In this document: in pieces, positions 1 through 7,031 of the stretch
How positions within the stretch are numbered: the first letter of the stretch is position 1
How the letters are laid out: each line of letters begins with the position of its first letter
Assembly: GCA_012512545.1 (NCBI GenBank)
Contig: JAAZDZ010000119.1
Coordinates: forward strand, 1-11,312
DNA from: Alcaligenaceae bacterium
GTDB lineage: Bacteria > Pseudomonadota > Gammaproteobacteria > Burkholderiales > Burkholderiaceae_B
Length of the DNA: 11,312 bases
Reading direction: 5' to 3'
Made by a program: the position numbers and the translations under genes
The notes under the pieces: model-generated
What the model was told of the DNA's origin: nothing
Seen by the model: only the letters and a program-made list of their open reading frames with translations
Databases searched by the model: none

Positions 1-35
1 CGCGGTAGGGACACCGGTTACCCGATGCCCCCCGC
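1..35 (-). ncRNA. Group II intron domain VI with branch-point A (3' end clipped)
   Basis: Immediately after domain V the minus strand forms a hairpin. GCGG pairs with CCGC at the base, then GGGGCATCGG pairs with CCGGTGTCCC around a GTAA loop. On the 3' side a TA bulge is left between CCC and CCGC. The bulged A, complement of position 6, is the expected lariat branch point. It would sit eight bases from the intron end if the intron terminates in AY two bases beyond the window. Confidence 0.8.
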
Positions 36-38
36 ACA

Positions 39-71
39 GATCCGTACGTGCAGAATTACCGCATACGGCTC
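39..71 (-). ncRNA. Group II intron domain V (catalytic hairpin)
   Basis: The minus strand reads GAGCCGTATGCGG, a short loop, then TGCACGTACGGATC, closely matching the canonical domain V form (GAGCCGUAUGCG ... GCACGUACGGUUC). The lower stem pairs GAGCCGTA with TACGGATC. The G of the catalytic AGC triad faces A here instead of the usual wobble U. The hairpin is 33 nt, one shorter than the common 34. The maturase stop codon (58-56) falls in its loop region. The match is strong enough to identify the element by itself. Confidence 0.9.
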
Positions 72-1603
72 CTGCCTTGGGTTGTGACGTCAAAACGAAC
101 CGAGGGATAGGGATGCTTCGGAACTTGTCGCGGGTAAGGCAGGTAACGGCGAGCGATCAGCTTCAGCTTCTCCCACGTCATCCGATGCCGCTGACTTCGG
201 CGCCTCAGCGCGTGTAGCCAGTGTCGACACACTTCTTGGTAGAACCGTTCCAATCGCTTTTCATTGCCAGGCACATTGAAGTAAGCAAAGTAGCCTCGCA
301 CCACTTGACCAAGCCATTTACCCGTCACGGGGACGGGCTCATGGCGACGGCGCAGCAGTCTCTGGCCTACCGCTTTCAGTGTGGCTCGCATTCGCTTCTT
401 GACGGTGAGGCGCTTGACCTCGAAGAAGCCTTTCCTGTTCTTGCCACTGATGTGGGTAAAACCAAGAAAGTCAAACGTCTTGGGTTTTCCTTCGCCGTAC
501 TTGAGACAGTCCTCGGCGGCATACCGCCCAAAGCGTATCAATCGGGTTTTGTCAACATTCAGTTCCAATCCGAACTGACCAAGGCGTTTTGCGAGTGCCT
601 TCAGGAACTGCCGGGCTTCTGACTCGTAAGCGAAGCCCATGACACTGTCGTCCGCGTAGCGCACGACGATGACATCGCCCTTGGCAATCCGCCTGCGCCA
701 TTGCGCAACCCACAGGTCATACACATAGTGCAGGTAGATATTTGCCAATACGGGAGAGATAACCGCTCCCTGGGGGCATCCGCGTTCAGACGGAATGCGG
801 TGTCCATCTTCAAATACACCTGCCACAAGCCATTTGCGAACCAGCCTCAGAAGACGCCGGTCCGCAATCCGATGCTCAAGGAAACGCATCATCCACTCAT
901 GATCGATCATGTCGAAAAATGCGCGGATATCTGCATCCAACACCCACCTTACCTGACGTGTCTTTATTCCGACCGTCAGTGCATCCAAAGCGTCGTGCTG
1001 GCCCTTGCCCTGCCTGAATCCATATGAGAACCCCAGAAAGTCCTGCTCGTAAATCGCGTTCAGCAGCTGAGATACCGCGTGCTGAACAAGCCGGTCTTCC
1101 AGGGCGGCGATCCCGAGCGGTCGCTGACTGCCATCCGCTTTGGGTATGTACACCCGCCGGGAAGCTGTTGCCCGATACCGTCCGACATGAATTTCATCAT
1201 GCAGTTCGGGCAATCGAGTGGACAGCCCCCGCTCATAGTCTGCCCACGTCATCCGGTCGATACCTGTTGCGGCATTCCTGTTAAGGGCATAGAAGCTCTC
1301 ATACAGTCGTTCCACGGTCAGGTGATGCATCAGTGACGTGAACCGGACACGTTTATCCCTACGTGCCGCTTGACGTATGCCCTCCAGAGACATCGACGCA
1401 CTTGCCCGGCTCTGAGTCCGGCGTGCGGGTTCCTGGCTGGCATTCCCCTTGGCTGCTCCCCTTTTCTCCACCACCTCCGCGGGTTTCCCTTTGTTCGGCG
1501 GCTTCTTCGATACTATGGGAGCATCCGACTCCTCATCAACGTAGACGGCAGGATTACGGTTTATGGCCTTGCACGCCCCGTCCGGTAATACATGATCGGA
1601 CAT
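56..1603 (-). CDS. ltrA: Group II intron reverse transcriptase/maturase
   Basis: Intron-encoded protein that helps the intron RNA fold and splice and reverse-transcribes it during mobility. Start chosen at 1603, giving 515 aa, because a strong Shine-Dalgarno sequence GGGAGG lies seven to eight bases upstream. The frame stays open to 1852, but no ribosome site is evident there. Visible domains, numbered from this start: a low-complexity N-terminal region of about 70 residues; an RT domain from about residue 90, with RRVYIPKADGSQRPLG (149-164), the catalytic aspartate block LDADIRAFFD (222-231), CPQGAVISP and the YADD box (316-319); then LNVDKTRL, FDFLGFTH and a maturase X domain around 427-480 (VVRGYFAYFNVPGN). 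The protein ends shortly after a conserved PYPSVRF motif, with no HNH endonuclease domain, so mobility would be of the endonuclease-lacking type. The TAA stop lies inside domain V of the ribozyme. An alternative start at 1393 (MSLEGIRQ) would give a core-only protein of 445 aa. Confidence 0.93.
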   Translation of the reverse strand: MSDHVLPDGACKAINRNPAVYVDEESDAPIVSKKPPNKGKPAEVVEKRGAAKGNASQEPARRTQSRASASMSLEGIRQAARRDKRVRFTSLMHHLTVERLYESFYALNRNAATGIDRMTWADYERGLSTRLPELHDEIHVGRYRATASRRVYIPKADGSQRPLGIAALEDRLVQHAVSQLLNAIYEQDFLGFSYGFRQGKGQHDALDALTVGIKTRQVRWVLDADIRAFFDMIDHEWMMRFLEHRIADRRLLRLVRKWLVAGVFEDGHRIPSERGCPQGAVISPVLANIYLHYVYDLWVAQWRRRIAKGDVIVVRYADDSVMGFAYESEARQFLKALAKRLGQFGLELNVDKTRLIRFGRYAAEDCLKYGEGKPKTFDFLGFTHISGKNRKGFFEVKRLTVKKRMRATLKAVGQRLLRRRHEPVPVTGKWLGQVVRGYFAYFNVPGNEKRLERFYQEVCRHWLHALRRRSQRHRMTWEKLKLIARRYLPYPRQVPKHPYPSVRFDVTTQGRSRMR

Positions 1604-1908
1604 TGATGAGACCTCCCAGTTTCCGTGTGAGTGACTTCCCTGCGTGCTCAGGGTCTGCGACCGCGCGGGACGTGAACATGGCTTGCACTTATCGTCATGT
1701 TCACTGTGGCCTTCCGCTTCGCTTAACAGCGTCGGCGTCCCGGATTCATGATTTCGCGGCTCAATGGCTGGCCCGCAGGTTTCCCCTGTCAACACTTCAC
1801 CGACCACCTCGCGATGGGCAGCGCATGACTCGGGGTTAGGATGATGTGCCATTCTTTCCTATATCGGACTTTCACCGACTATCAACTCACCAGCTTTGAC
1901 TGGCGTAC
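1604..1908 (-). ncRNA. Group II intron 5' region (domain I) with EBS1
   Basis: This stretch without a dedicated gene holds the start of the ribozyme. It begins GTACGCCAG, carries a small hairpin CCAG-TCAAAG-CTGG, then TCGG-TGAAAG-TCCGA, a typical domain I segment. EBS1 is TAAGCGAA at 1725-1718, intron positions 184-191, perfectly complementary to the last eight exon bases. A tentative EBS2 is ATGCGC at 1826-1821, which pairs with exon GTGCGT (positions -14 to -9) over six pairs including two wobbles. The region is only about 305 nt before the maturase start. Domains II and III therefore probably overlap the first 70 codons of the maturase gene. Confidence 0.75.
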
Positions 1909-2450
1909 TAAGCGAAACGCACGACGGCATTCTGATTGGCCACGTAAAGCCGGTTACCTATCAGGGCGAGGCCATATGGCGCGTCGAGATTCTCGGCAAA
2001 GACAGTCCGCATTTCATATTCACCGTCGCCATCCGCATCGCGCAAGAGCGTCAGTCGATTCCCGCTGGGAACCGACGTGGTCCCTCTACCCTTGATTATG
2101 CCCGCGATGAAGTCCTTGGGTTTCAGTGGCGCTGCATTCCCGCCCCTGCCCTCGGCAATCAGTATGTCGCCATTGGGCAGGATCAATGTCTGCCGGGGAA
2201 TGCCAAGATCGCGGGCAATCGCTTTGATGGTGTATCCCTCTGGCACGCTCGGCAACCGATCGCCCCACTCCTCCGGTTTGGGGATCGTCATGATCGGAAG
2301 CAGCCCGCGTTTGGGCTCAGCCAACTCAATATTTGACCCGTACTGAGGTGTTCCAGGTTCCTGGTTACAACCTGCCAAAACCAGGATTGCCACGCCCGTC
2401 AGCCACGCTGACATGCGTCGCTCACGGAAAATCTCAACGTTCCAAGCCAT
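1908..2450 (-). pseudogene. 5' exon of a sorbosone/PQQ-type sugar dehydrogenase lipoprotein gene, interrupted by the intron
   Basis: First ~180 codons of a periplasmic lipoprotein of the sorbosone dehydrogenase (PQQ-dependent sugar dehydrogenase-like beta-propeller) family, which usually runs to about 400 residues or more. The start at 2450 has an AAGGGAG ribosome site and supplies the basic n-region FRERR. A hydrophobic core and the lipobox LAGC (Cys28) follow. Propeller-like segments are visible: PNGDILIAEGRGGN, a DADGDGEYE acidic loop, and APYGLALIGNRLYVANQNAVVRFA. The TAG stop is an artefact of the insertion: TA is exon and G is the first intron base. The uninterrupted gene would probably continue VRFAY, as family members have VRFPY. 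Because the intron is in sense orientation, the gene may be functional after RNA splicing. Its start overlaps the end of the DUF2231 gene, suggesting one operon. Substrate unknown. Confidence 0.82.
1909..1916 (-). other. IBS1 / 5' splice-site-proximal exon bases of the intron target
   Basis: Exon bases TTCGCTTA end at the insertion point. Eight of eight pair with the intron segment at 1725-1718. The pairing explains target choice and supports the placement of the exon-intron junction between 1909 and 1908. Confidence 0.85.
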
Positions 2451-2889
2451 GCGACGTCTCCCTTTTCATGACAGTCATTCGCGGCGCCGGCACTGCCAAC
2501 CAGGCTGATACGCATGCAGCCAGTGTGGCGGCTGCAGACACAACGATGGCTTCCGGCATGATTGCCCATGCGTCGCGCGCGTGGATCAGCGCATTGAATA
2601 CCCCGAGACCCCAGGCCACCAGCAGAGACAAGAAATACAGACCGAACCCCCGCGCACGACGGTGAGCGCGAAAGACATCGGCGATCGCAAACAGCAGGGC
2701 GATCGTTACAAATATCAGCCCACCCACAATCAGCCACGAAGCGAAATTGCTCCACTGAATCTCGAAGCTGCGTCCGTAAGCAATATCGGCAAGCAGGGCC
2801 CCAAGAAACAAAGGAAGAGTGCCTACGGTGAAAACCGTGTGAATGGGGTGTATTGCCTCGGAATATCGGTAATGCACGAATGTGGCCAT
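2434..2889 (-). CDS. DUF2231 family inner-membrane protein
   Basis: A 151-residue integral membrane protein with four predicted helices: around residues 14-38 (HPIHTVFTVGTLPLFLGALL), 49-71, 82-104 and 112-134. The early HPIH motif before helix 1 and the four-helix size fit the DUF2231 family, often found beside PQQ- or haem-linked periplasmic dehydrogenases. Its biochemical role is not established. The ATG at 2889 has an AGGAG site about nine bases upstream. The stop lies 17 nt inside the start of the downstream dehydrogenase lipoprotein gene, so the two are probably co-transcribed and coupled. It is divergent from the GntR-led operon. Confidence 0.8.
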   Translation of the reverse strand: MATFVHYRYSEAIHPIHTVFTVGTLPLFLGALLADIAYGRSFEIQWSNFASWLIVGGLIFVTIALLFAIADVFRAHRRARGFGLYFLSLLVAWGLGVFNALIHARDAWAIMPEAIVVSAAATLAACVSAWLAVPAPRMTVMKRETSHGLER

Positions 2890-3038
2890 GACGACGAACT
2901 CCTGTTGGGCAGTGATGCATTACATTGACCCGCGATCAAACTATGCGCGGCCGGCGCCGGTCCCACCCGGCAAGTGACATGCCATCGTGCCATCAGCATC
3001 CGCCCCCACGGGAGCCCTCTAAAGGTTTACCCTAGTTT

Positions 3039-3061
3039 CAGATATATCAGCTGATATATCA
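3039..3061. promoter_or_regulatory. Tandem palindromic operator upstream of the first GntR gene
   Basis: A perfect 20-bp palindrome (GATATATCAGCTGATATATC, 3041-3060) is made of two GATATATC units whose centres are 12 bp apart. The second unit reads TGATATATCAC (3052-3062), identical over 11 bases to the core of the long palindrome before the RidA gene. Sites like this are typical operators for dimeric GntR/FCD repressors. Its place 55-78 nt before the chosen GntR start fits autoregulation of the GntR-cupin-ABC operon. I could not assign a convincing -35/-10 pair here, although TATATC boxes lie within the palindrome. Confidence 0.75.
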
Positions 3062-3116
3062 CTTGATCAGCCACGAAGTTTCTCGTAACGTTGTCACAAA
3101 TCCTATTTCAATTGCC

Positions 3117-3809
3117 ATGCGACAAGCTCACACTTCCGTAGAAGATGTTCCGTCTATTGCCTCCGGGCGCGGCGACATTAGGTCCCGGACCGATGAAGCG
3201 CACCAGCTCCTTAAGTGGAAGATCCTGACCATGGAGATTCCACCGGGCACCTGGCTGAACGAGCGCCATCTGGTGGAAAGCACCGGCTTCACGCGCGCAC
3301 CCATACATCAGGCGCTCCATCGACTGGAGTCAGACGCGTTGGTTGAGATTCGGCCCAGAAAAGGCGCCCAGGTACGGATCTGGACACCCCAGGACATTGC
3401 TCACTTGATGGAAGCGCGCATACCTCTGGAACTCACGGTAGTGAGCCTTGCGTGTGAACGCGCAAAGCAATCAGAGCTCGATGCGCTGACTGCCGAGCTC
3501 GCCAAAGGCCCTCAACTGCTGGCCGACATGGATCGCGAAGGTCTGGTGCGCCTGGATCACACATTCCACCAATCACTGGCAGAGTTTGCCCGCAACCCGG
3601 TGTTGGGTGAACTGATCGAAAACGTGCACCATCGCTCCATGCTTCTCTGGGCCGTCCCGCTTTCGGGCTATCAGGAATATGAAAGCGTCATGGCTCAACA
3701 CCAGGAGATCCTGGGTGCGATCACGAAACGCGACCCAGCGCTCGCGACGTCGGCGATGAAGCGCCATCTTTCCTCATTCGTCAGCCCCGATCACCGAACA
3801 ACCCTCTAA
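3117..3809 (+). CDS. GntR family transcriptional regulator, FCD (FadR-like) subfamily
   Basis: A 230-residue one-component regulator. The N-terminal winged helix-turn-helix spans about residues 24-90 (LNERHLVESTGFTR, then APIHQALHRLE, then RPRKGAQVR). The C-terminal FCD effector domain spans about 93-222. Likely metal-binding ligands are visible in the order expected for FCD proteins: Asp147, His151, His195 (MAQHQEIL) and His217 (KRHLSSF). The usual PVREAL of the recognition helix is PIHQAL here, with His in place of Arg. ATG 3117 was chosen. A TTG at 3063 would extend the frame, but it starts next to the operator and lacks a ribosome site. The ATG also lacks a strong site. It is the first gene of a six-gene run, 16 nt before the cupin, and probably represses this operon and the RidA operon until an effector binds. 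Confidence 0.88.
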   Translation: MRQAHTSVEDVPSIASGRGDIRSRTDEAHQLLKWKILTMEIPPGTWLNERHLVESTGFTRAPIHQALHRLESDALVEIRPRKGAQVRIWTPQDIAHLMEARIPLELTVVSLACERAKQSELDALTAELAKGPQLLADMDREGLVRLDHTFHQSLAEFARNPVLGELIENVHHRSMLLWAVPLSGYQEYESVMAQHQEILGAITKRDPALATSAMKRHLSSFVSPDHRTTL

Positions 3810-3825
3810 CCTGTCAAGCAAAACC

Positions 3826-4272
3826 ATGACTACAGATCGAGACCACCGTATTCATATCAAGTCGCCCGTGGGCGAAGTTCTGGTATCCACCGCTGACCTC
3901 GACGACAGCCGCTGGATCAATTTCCCCGACATCGGGCTCCGTCAGTATTTGTACTGGGTTCACCCTGAAACTGGTGCCACCATTGCTCTGCTGGAGTTTC
4001 AAAAGGGCGCCGGAATTCCCGTCAGACACACCCACGCCTCCAACCAGTTCATGTACTGCATCGAAGGAAAGTACGAATACACCACGTCTGGCCTGGTTCT
4101 TGAAGCTGGCGATTTCTACATGAATCCCAAGGACTCACCGCACGGCCCTACAGTGGCGCACGAGCGCAGTCTGCTCATCGAGATTTACGACGGCCCTCAC
4201 TACTACGAGAAGCCCGAGTACCACACCGACGAAACCATGGTTGATTCACCCCAGCCGGCACGAGAGGATTGA
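3826..4272 (+). CDS. Cupin-fold putative metal-dependent dioxygenase (three-His, acetylacetone/dihydroxyacetophenone dioxygenase-like)
   Basis: A 148-residue cytoplasmic single-domain cupin with no signal peptide. Cupin motif 1 runs from GAGIPVRHTHASNQ to IEGKY and contributes His68 and His70. The position normally holding Glu is Gln74. Motif 2 (GDFYMNPKDSPHGP) contributes His106. A three-histidine site without the Glu is characteristic of Dke1-type acetylacetone dioxygenase and related ChrR-like cupins such as 2,4'-dihydroxyacetophenone dioxygenase. Oxygenolytic C-C cleavage is a reasonable hypothesis but is not shown by sequence. An isomerase or a non-catalytic sensing role is possible. No strong ribosome site is visible, so translational coupling to the regulator 16 nt upstream is likely. 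Its stop is one base before the ATPase start. Confidence 0.72.
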   Translation: MTTDRDHRIHIKSPVGEVLVSTADLDDSRWINFPDIGLRQYLYWVHPETGATIALLEFQKGAGIPVRHTHASNQFMYCIEGKYEYTTSGLVLEAGDFYMNPKDSPHGPTVAHERSLLIEIYDGPHYYEKPEYHTDETMVDSPQPARED

Positions 4273-4273
4273 T

Positions 4274-5320
4274 ATGCGGAAGAACAAGGTATCAGTACAT
4301 TCGTTGGCCAAACGCTATGGGTCGACCATTGCCGCAGACCATATAGATCTTGATATTCACGAAGGGGAATTCCTGACACTGCTGGGCGCCAGCGGATGTG
4401 GCAAGACCACCCTCATGCGCATGATCGCAGGGCTGGAGACAGCCGATTCCGGTTCCATCATCATCGACGGCGCCGATGTCACTCACCTACCCCCGCGCAA
4501 GCGCAGACTCGGTATGGTGTTTCAACAGTATTCGCTTTTTCCTCACATGACCATTGAGCAAAACATTGCCTATGGCCTGCGAGCACAACGGATGGCACCG
4601 GCTGAAATTGACCGTCGCGTTACCGAAATGCTGGACCTGATCCAGCTGCCCCATGTTCGGAATCACAAGCCTGGGCAACTTTCCGGCGGCCAGCAACAGC
4701 GTGTCGCCTTGGCTCGCGCACTCGCCACACGCCCCTCGGTATTGATGCTGGATGAACCGCTTGGCGCGCTTGACCTCAAGCTGCGCCGCCAATTGCAGGT
4801 GGAATTGAAAGAGATTCATCGAACAACCGGATCCACTTTCCTGTTCGTGACCCATGACCAGGAAGAAGCCCTGTACATGTCGGACCGTATTGCCGTCATG
4901 CGCGGCGGCCGCATAGAGCAACTGGATACGCCAGAGAACATCTATCTCAATCCGGTCAATGAGTTCGTTGCAGACTTCGTTGGCGACGTGTCTTTCCTGG
5001 AAGGCGAGTACGTCCCGTCCAGAGAACACGTGACCGTGGGTGAGGGGAAGGTTTCCTGCAAACTCAATCACCCGGGAGGTCGCATTCGGCTGGCGGTCAG
5101 GCCGGAAGGCGCCCAACTCGTGGATGCCTCGGAAGCACATGCGCTACGTGGCGTCGTGAAGGAAGTGGCCCAGCAAACCGGAACCACGCTATATCGAGTG
5201 GAACTCGCAGATGGCCAGGAACTCAAGGTGCGGGTACTGGGGGTGAAAAGTGCAGCAAGCATGATCGGTCAACCCATCGCGGTACGCGTCGATCATTGCA
5301 CGCATCTCTCGGGGCACTAA
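4274..5320 (+). CDS. potA: ABC transporter ATP-binding protein, spermidine/putrescine (PotA) type
   Basis: A 348-residue ATPase that powers the importer formed with the next three genes. The nucleotide-binding domain spans residues 1-235: Walker A GASGCGKT (38-45), Q-loop FQQYSLFP, signature LSGGQ (136-140), Walker B VLMLDEP (156-162), D-loop GALD and switch His194 ([10 protein letters not shown]). The C-terminal ~100 residues form the TOBE_2 regulatory region typical of the PotA/FbpC/MalK group. ATG 4274 is chosen because GAGAGGA lies five to six bases upstream. A TTG at 4241 in the same frame would overlap the cupin gene. The ATP-hydrolysis function is certain. The polyamine label denotes family only; the cargo could be another amine, amino-compound or carboxylate. 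Confidence 0.92.
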   Translation: MRKNKVSVHSLAKRYGSTIAADHIDLDIHEGEFLTLLGASGCGKTTLMRMIAGLETADSGSIIIDGADVTHLPPRKRRLGMVFQQYSLFPHMTIEQNIAYGLRAQRMAPAEIDRRVTEMLDLIQLPHVRNHKPGQLSGGQQQRVALARALATRPSVLMLDEPLGALDLKLRRQLQVELKEIHRTTGSTFLFVTHDQEEALYMSDRIAVMRGGRIEQLDTPENIYLNPVNEFVADFVGDVSFLEGEYVPSREHVTVGEGKVSCKLNHPGGRIRLAVRPEGAQLVDASEAHALRGVVKEVAQQTGTTLYRVELADGQELKVRVLGVKSAASMIGQPIAVRVDHCTHLSGH

Positions 5321-5324
5321 CGTC

Positions 5325-6176
5325 ATGAGTAACGCTAGCATCCGCGCGTCCGCGCTGTCCCCATGGATGATCCTCGCACCCGGGCTCCTGCTCATCTTCG
5401 GAGTCATGGTGATTCCGTTGGTTGACATGGCAGTGATCAGCTTTCGGGAAGAGAGCTTTGGTCAGATTCTTCCAGGGTTCACCCTGAAGAACTATATCGG
5501 GCTATTGACTGAATCCGCCAACATCACGCTGTTTGTCAACACATTACTGAGCGCCGCAGCCGTCACGGTGTTGTGTGCTCTGCTCGGATTTCCCGTGGCG
5601 GCAGCTATCGTCAGGGCACCAGCCAAATGGCGTGGCGTGCTCTATTTTCTGGTGGCCGCCCCGCTGCTCGTCAACACAGTGGTACGAACTTACGGCTGGC
5701 TGCTGATCCTTGGAGGCAAGGGCCTCGTCAACGAAGTGCTTCTGTCACTGGGTGTGATCGACAGCCCGCTGTCCATGACGGGCAACTACTTCGGCATGAT
5801 CGTGGGCGGCACGCAGGTATTTCTGCCTTTCATGATCCTGTCGGTGACGACATCTCTGATGGCCATTGATCGGCGCCTTCTGGAAGCTGCCGAGATCCTC
5901 GGTGCGAACGCGTTCCGTGCTTTCTTCACGGTCACCTTGCCGCTCGCGACGCCAGGCCTCATCGCCGGCAGTGTGCTGGTCTTCAGCCTGATGCTTGGTG
6001 CCTTTGTCACACCCCTGATTCTCGGCGGTACAGCGATCAAATACATTTCCGTGAGCGTCTACACCGACGCCCTGGTGCTGTTCAACCTCCCACGGGCCAC
6101 GGCGCTGTCCATCCTGCTGATGATCACAGTACTGGCCGTTTACTTTGTTCAAAAGAAATTCGCTAAAGGAGGATGA
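5325..6176 (+). CDS. ABC transporter permease, PotB-type
   Basis: A 283-residue inner-membrane permease of the binding-protein-dependent type, with about six transmembrane helices starting near residue 13 (MILAPGLLLIFGVMVIPLVD). The cytoplasmic EAA loop, EAAEILGANAFRAFFTVTLP (187-206), contacts the ATPase. The long periplasmic segment after helix 1 (ISFREESFGQILPGFTLKNY) is typical for PotB-like subunits. It starts four bases after the ATPase stop and overlaps the second permease, as expected for a heterodimeric PotBC channel. Confidence 0.9.
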   Translation: MSNASIRASALSPWMILAPGLLLIFGVMVIPLVDMAVISFREESFGQILPGFTLKNYIGLLTESANITLFVNTLLSAAAVTVLCALLGFPVAAAIVRAPAKWRGVLYFLVAAPLLVNTVVRTYGWLLILGGKGLVNEVLLSLGVIDSPLSMTGNYFGMIVGGTQVFLPFMILSVTTSLMAIDRRLLEAAEILGANAFRAFFTVTLPLATPGLIAGSVLVFSLMLGAFVTPLILGGTAIKYISVSVYTDALVLFNLPRATALSILLMITVLAVYFVQKKFAKGG

Positions 6177-6178
6177 GC

Positions 6179-6985
6179 ATGGATACCCGCCGCGTCTCGG
6201 GCCTCTTGGCCAATGCCAGCGCCCTGCTGGTTTACCTCTTCCTGTTGCTGCCCATGCTGGTGGTGGTGCTATTCAGCTTCAGTGAGAAATCGTATTTCAC
6301 CTTCCCGCCCGAGGGTTTCTCGCTGAAATGGTATAGCGCTGCCTGGGAATCCGGCCAATTCGGTGGGCCGGCAATACGCAGTCTCGTACTTGCCGGACTA
6401 TCCACGCTCATTGCGACTGCCCTGGCCATTCCGTCAGCACTTGCCATTCGCCGTCTCTCTCCCGGTCCCCTGAGAAACAGCATTGAATTTCTGATGCTAT
6501 CACCTCTGATCGTTCCTGCACTCATCATCGGGATTGCGCTCTTGTACGCATTCAACCGGTTCTACATGCTGGATACGTTCGCCGCACTGCTTATTTCACA
6601 CGTGCTGATCGTATTTCCATTCATGTTCCGCGCCTTGCTGACCAGCGCACTCGGGCTGTCTCAGGCCTTGCTCGATGCTTCAGAAATGTTAGGCGCAGAA
6701 CCGCGCCAGACCTTCCGTGAAGTTGTTTTACCCGCACTGGTACCCGGCATTGTTTCGGGAGCCATCTTCTCAATCATCATTTCACTGGACCAATTCACCG
6801 TCAGCCTGTTTGTGACCCAGTCGGAACAAATCGTTCTGCCAGTGGCCATCTACAAGTATCTCTACGACGTGAATGATCCCGTTGTCGCTGCTGTTTCGAC
6901 AGTACTGGTCGTGTTCGGGCTGCTGGTTGCGTTCATCATTGACCGCATGGGTTGGCTCAAACATTTAGGCAGTGCAGGCTCTTGA
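6179..6985 (+). CDS. ABC transporter permease, PotC-type
   Basis: A 268-residue permease partner with about six helices, starting near residue 8 (GLLANASALLVYLFLLLP), and the EAA-type loop DASEMLGAEPRQTFREVVLP (167-186). The start is placed at ATG 6179 (MDTRRVSG) because a perfect AAGGAGG (6166-6172) is six bases upstream. The ATG at 6173 directly abuts that site with no spacing and is unlikely to be used, although it would give an ATGA overlap with the upstream stop. Segments such as YDVNDPVVAAVSTVLVV near the C-terminus are typical for PotC-like subunits. Confidence 0.9.
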   Translation: MDTRRVSGLLANASALLVYLFLLLPMLVVVLFSFSEKSYFTFPPEGFSLKWYSAAWESGQFGGPAIRSLVLAGLSTLIATALAIPSALAIRRLSPGPLRNSIEFLMLSPLIVPALIIGIALLYAFNRFYMLDTFAALLISHVLIVFPFMFRALLTSALGLSQALLDASEMLGAEPRQTFREVVLPALVPGIVSGAIFSIIISLDQFTVSLFVTQSEQIVLPVAIYKYLYDVNDPVVAAVSTVLVVFGLLVAFIIDRMGWLKHLGSAGS

Positions 6986-7031
6986 GCAATACCGCAGTCC
7001 TTTTCCCACTTTTCATCACATGGAGGAAACC

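Larger units (their letters stand above)
1..1908 (-). mobile_element. Group II intron (ribozyme plus maturase), 3' end just outside window
   Basis: A retroelement that self-splices as RNA and inserts into DNA with its encoded reverse transcriptase. Seen on the minus strand: a 5' end GTACGCC at 1908, a domain I-like segment with GGTGAAAGTCC near 1876-1866, a maturase ORF, a domain V hairpin (71-39) and a domain VI hairpin ending CCCTACCGCG at the window edge. The bulged branch-point A would be at position 6. Introns of this type end in AY, so about two bases are missing. The 5' boundary is chosen because exon bases 1916-1909 (TTCGCTTA) are fully complementary to intron bases 1725-1718 (TAAGCGAA), as expected for IBS1-EBS1 pairing. 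The host ORF also stays family-like up to that point. The first bases are GUACG rather than the usual GUGYG. Total length is about 1.91 kb. It lies in the sense orientation in the lipoprotein gene starting at 2450, so splicing could restore that mRNA. Confidence 0.93.

Noticed and set aside
221..1839. Plus-strand ORFs of 70-160 codons across the intron
   Set aside because: They are antisense shadows of the maturase gene with no family-like sequence or ribosome sites.
1604..1852. Extension of the maturase ORF to 598 residues from position 1852
   Set aside because: This stretch contains the domain I ribozyme sequence, including EBS1, and lacks a ribosome site, whereas 1603 has GGGAGG.
1918..1922. 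GTGCG at 1922 (minus strand) as the intron 5' end
   Set aside because: It fits the GUGYG consensus better, but no perfect EBS1 match to its upstream exon (GCCGTC) was found, and it would remove the family-like VRF residues from the exon. The 1908 boundary gives an 8/8 EBS1 match.
2950..2959. CCGGCGCCGG palindrome between the divergent operons
   Set aside because: A short GC-only palindrome is expected by chance in GC-rich DNA and is not repeated at other promoters in the window.
3063..3116. TTG start extending the first GntR protein by 18 residues
   Set aside because: It begins two bases after the operator with no ribosome site. The extra residues show no family similarity.
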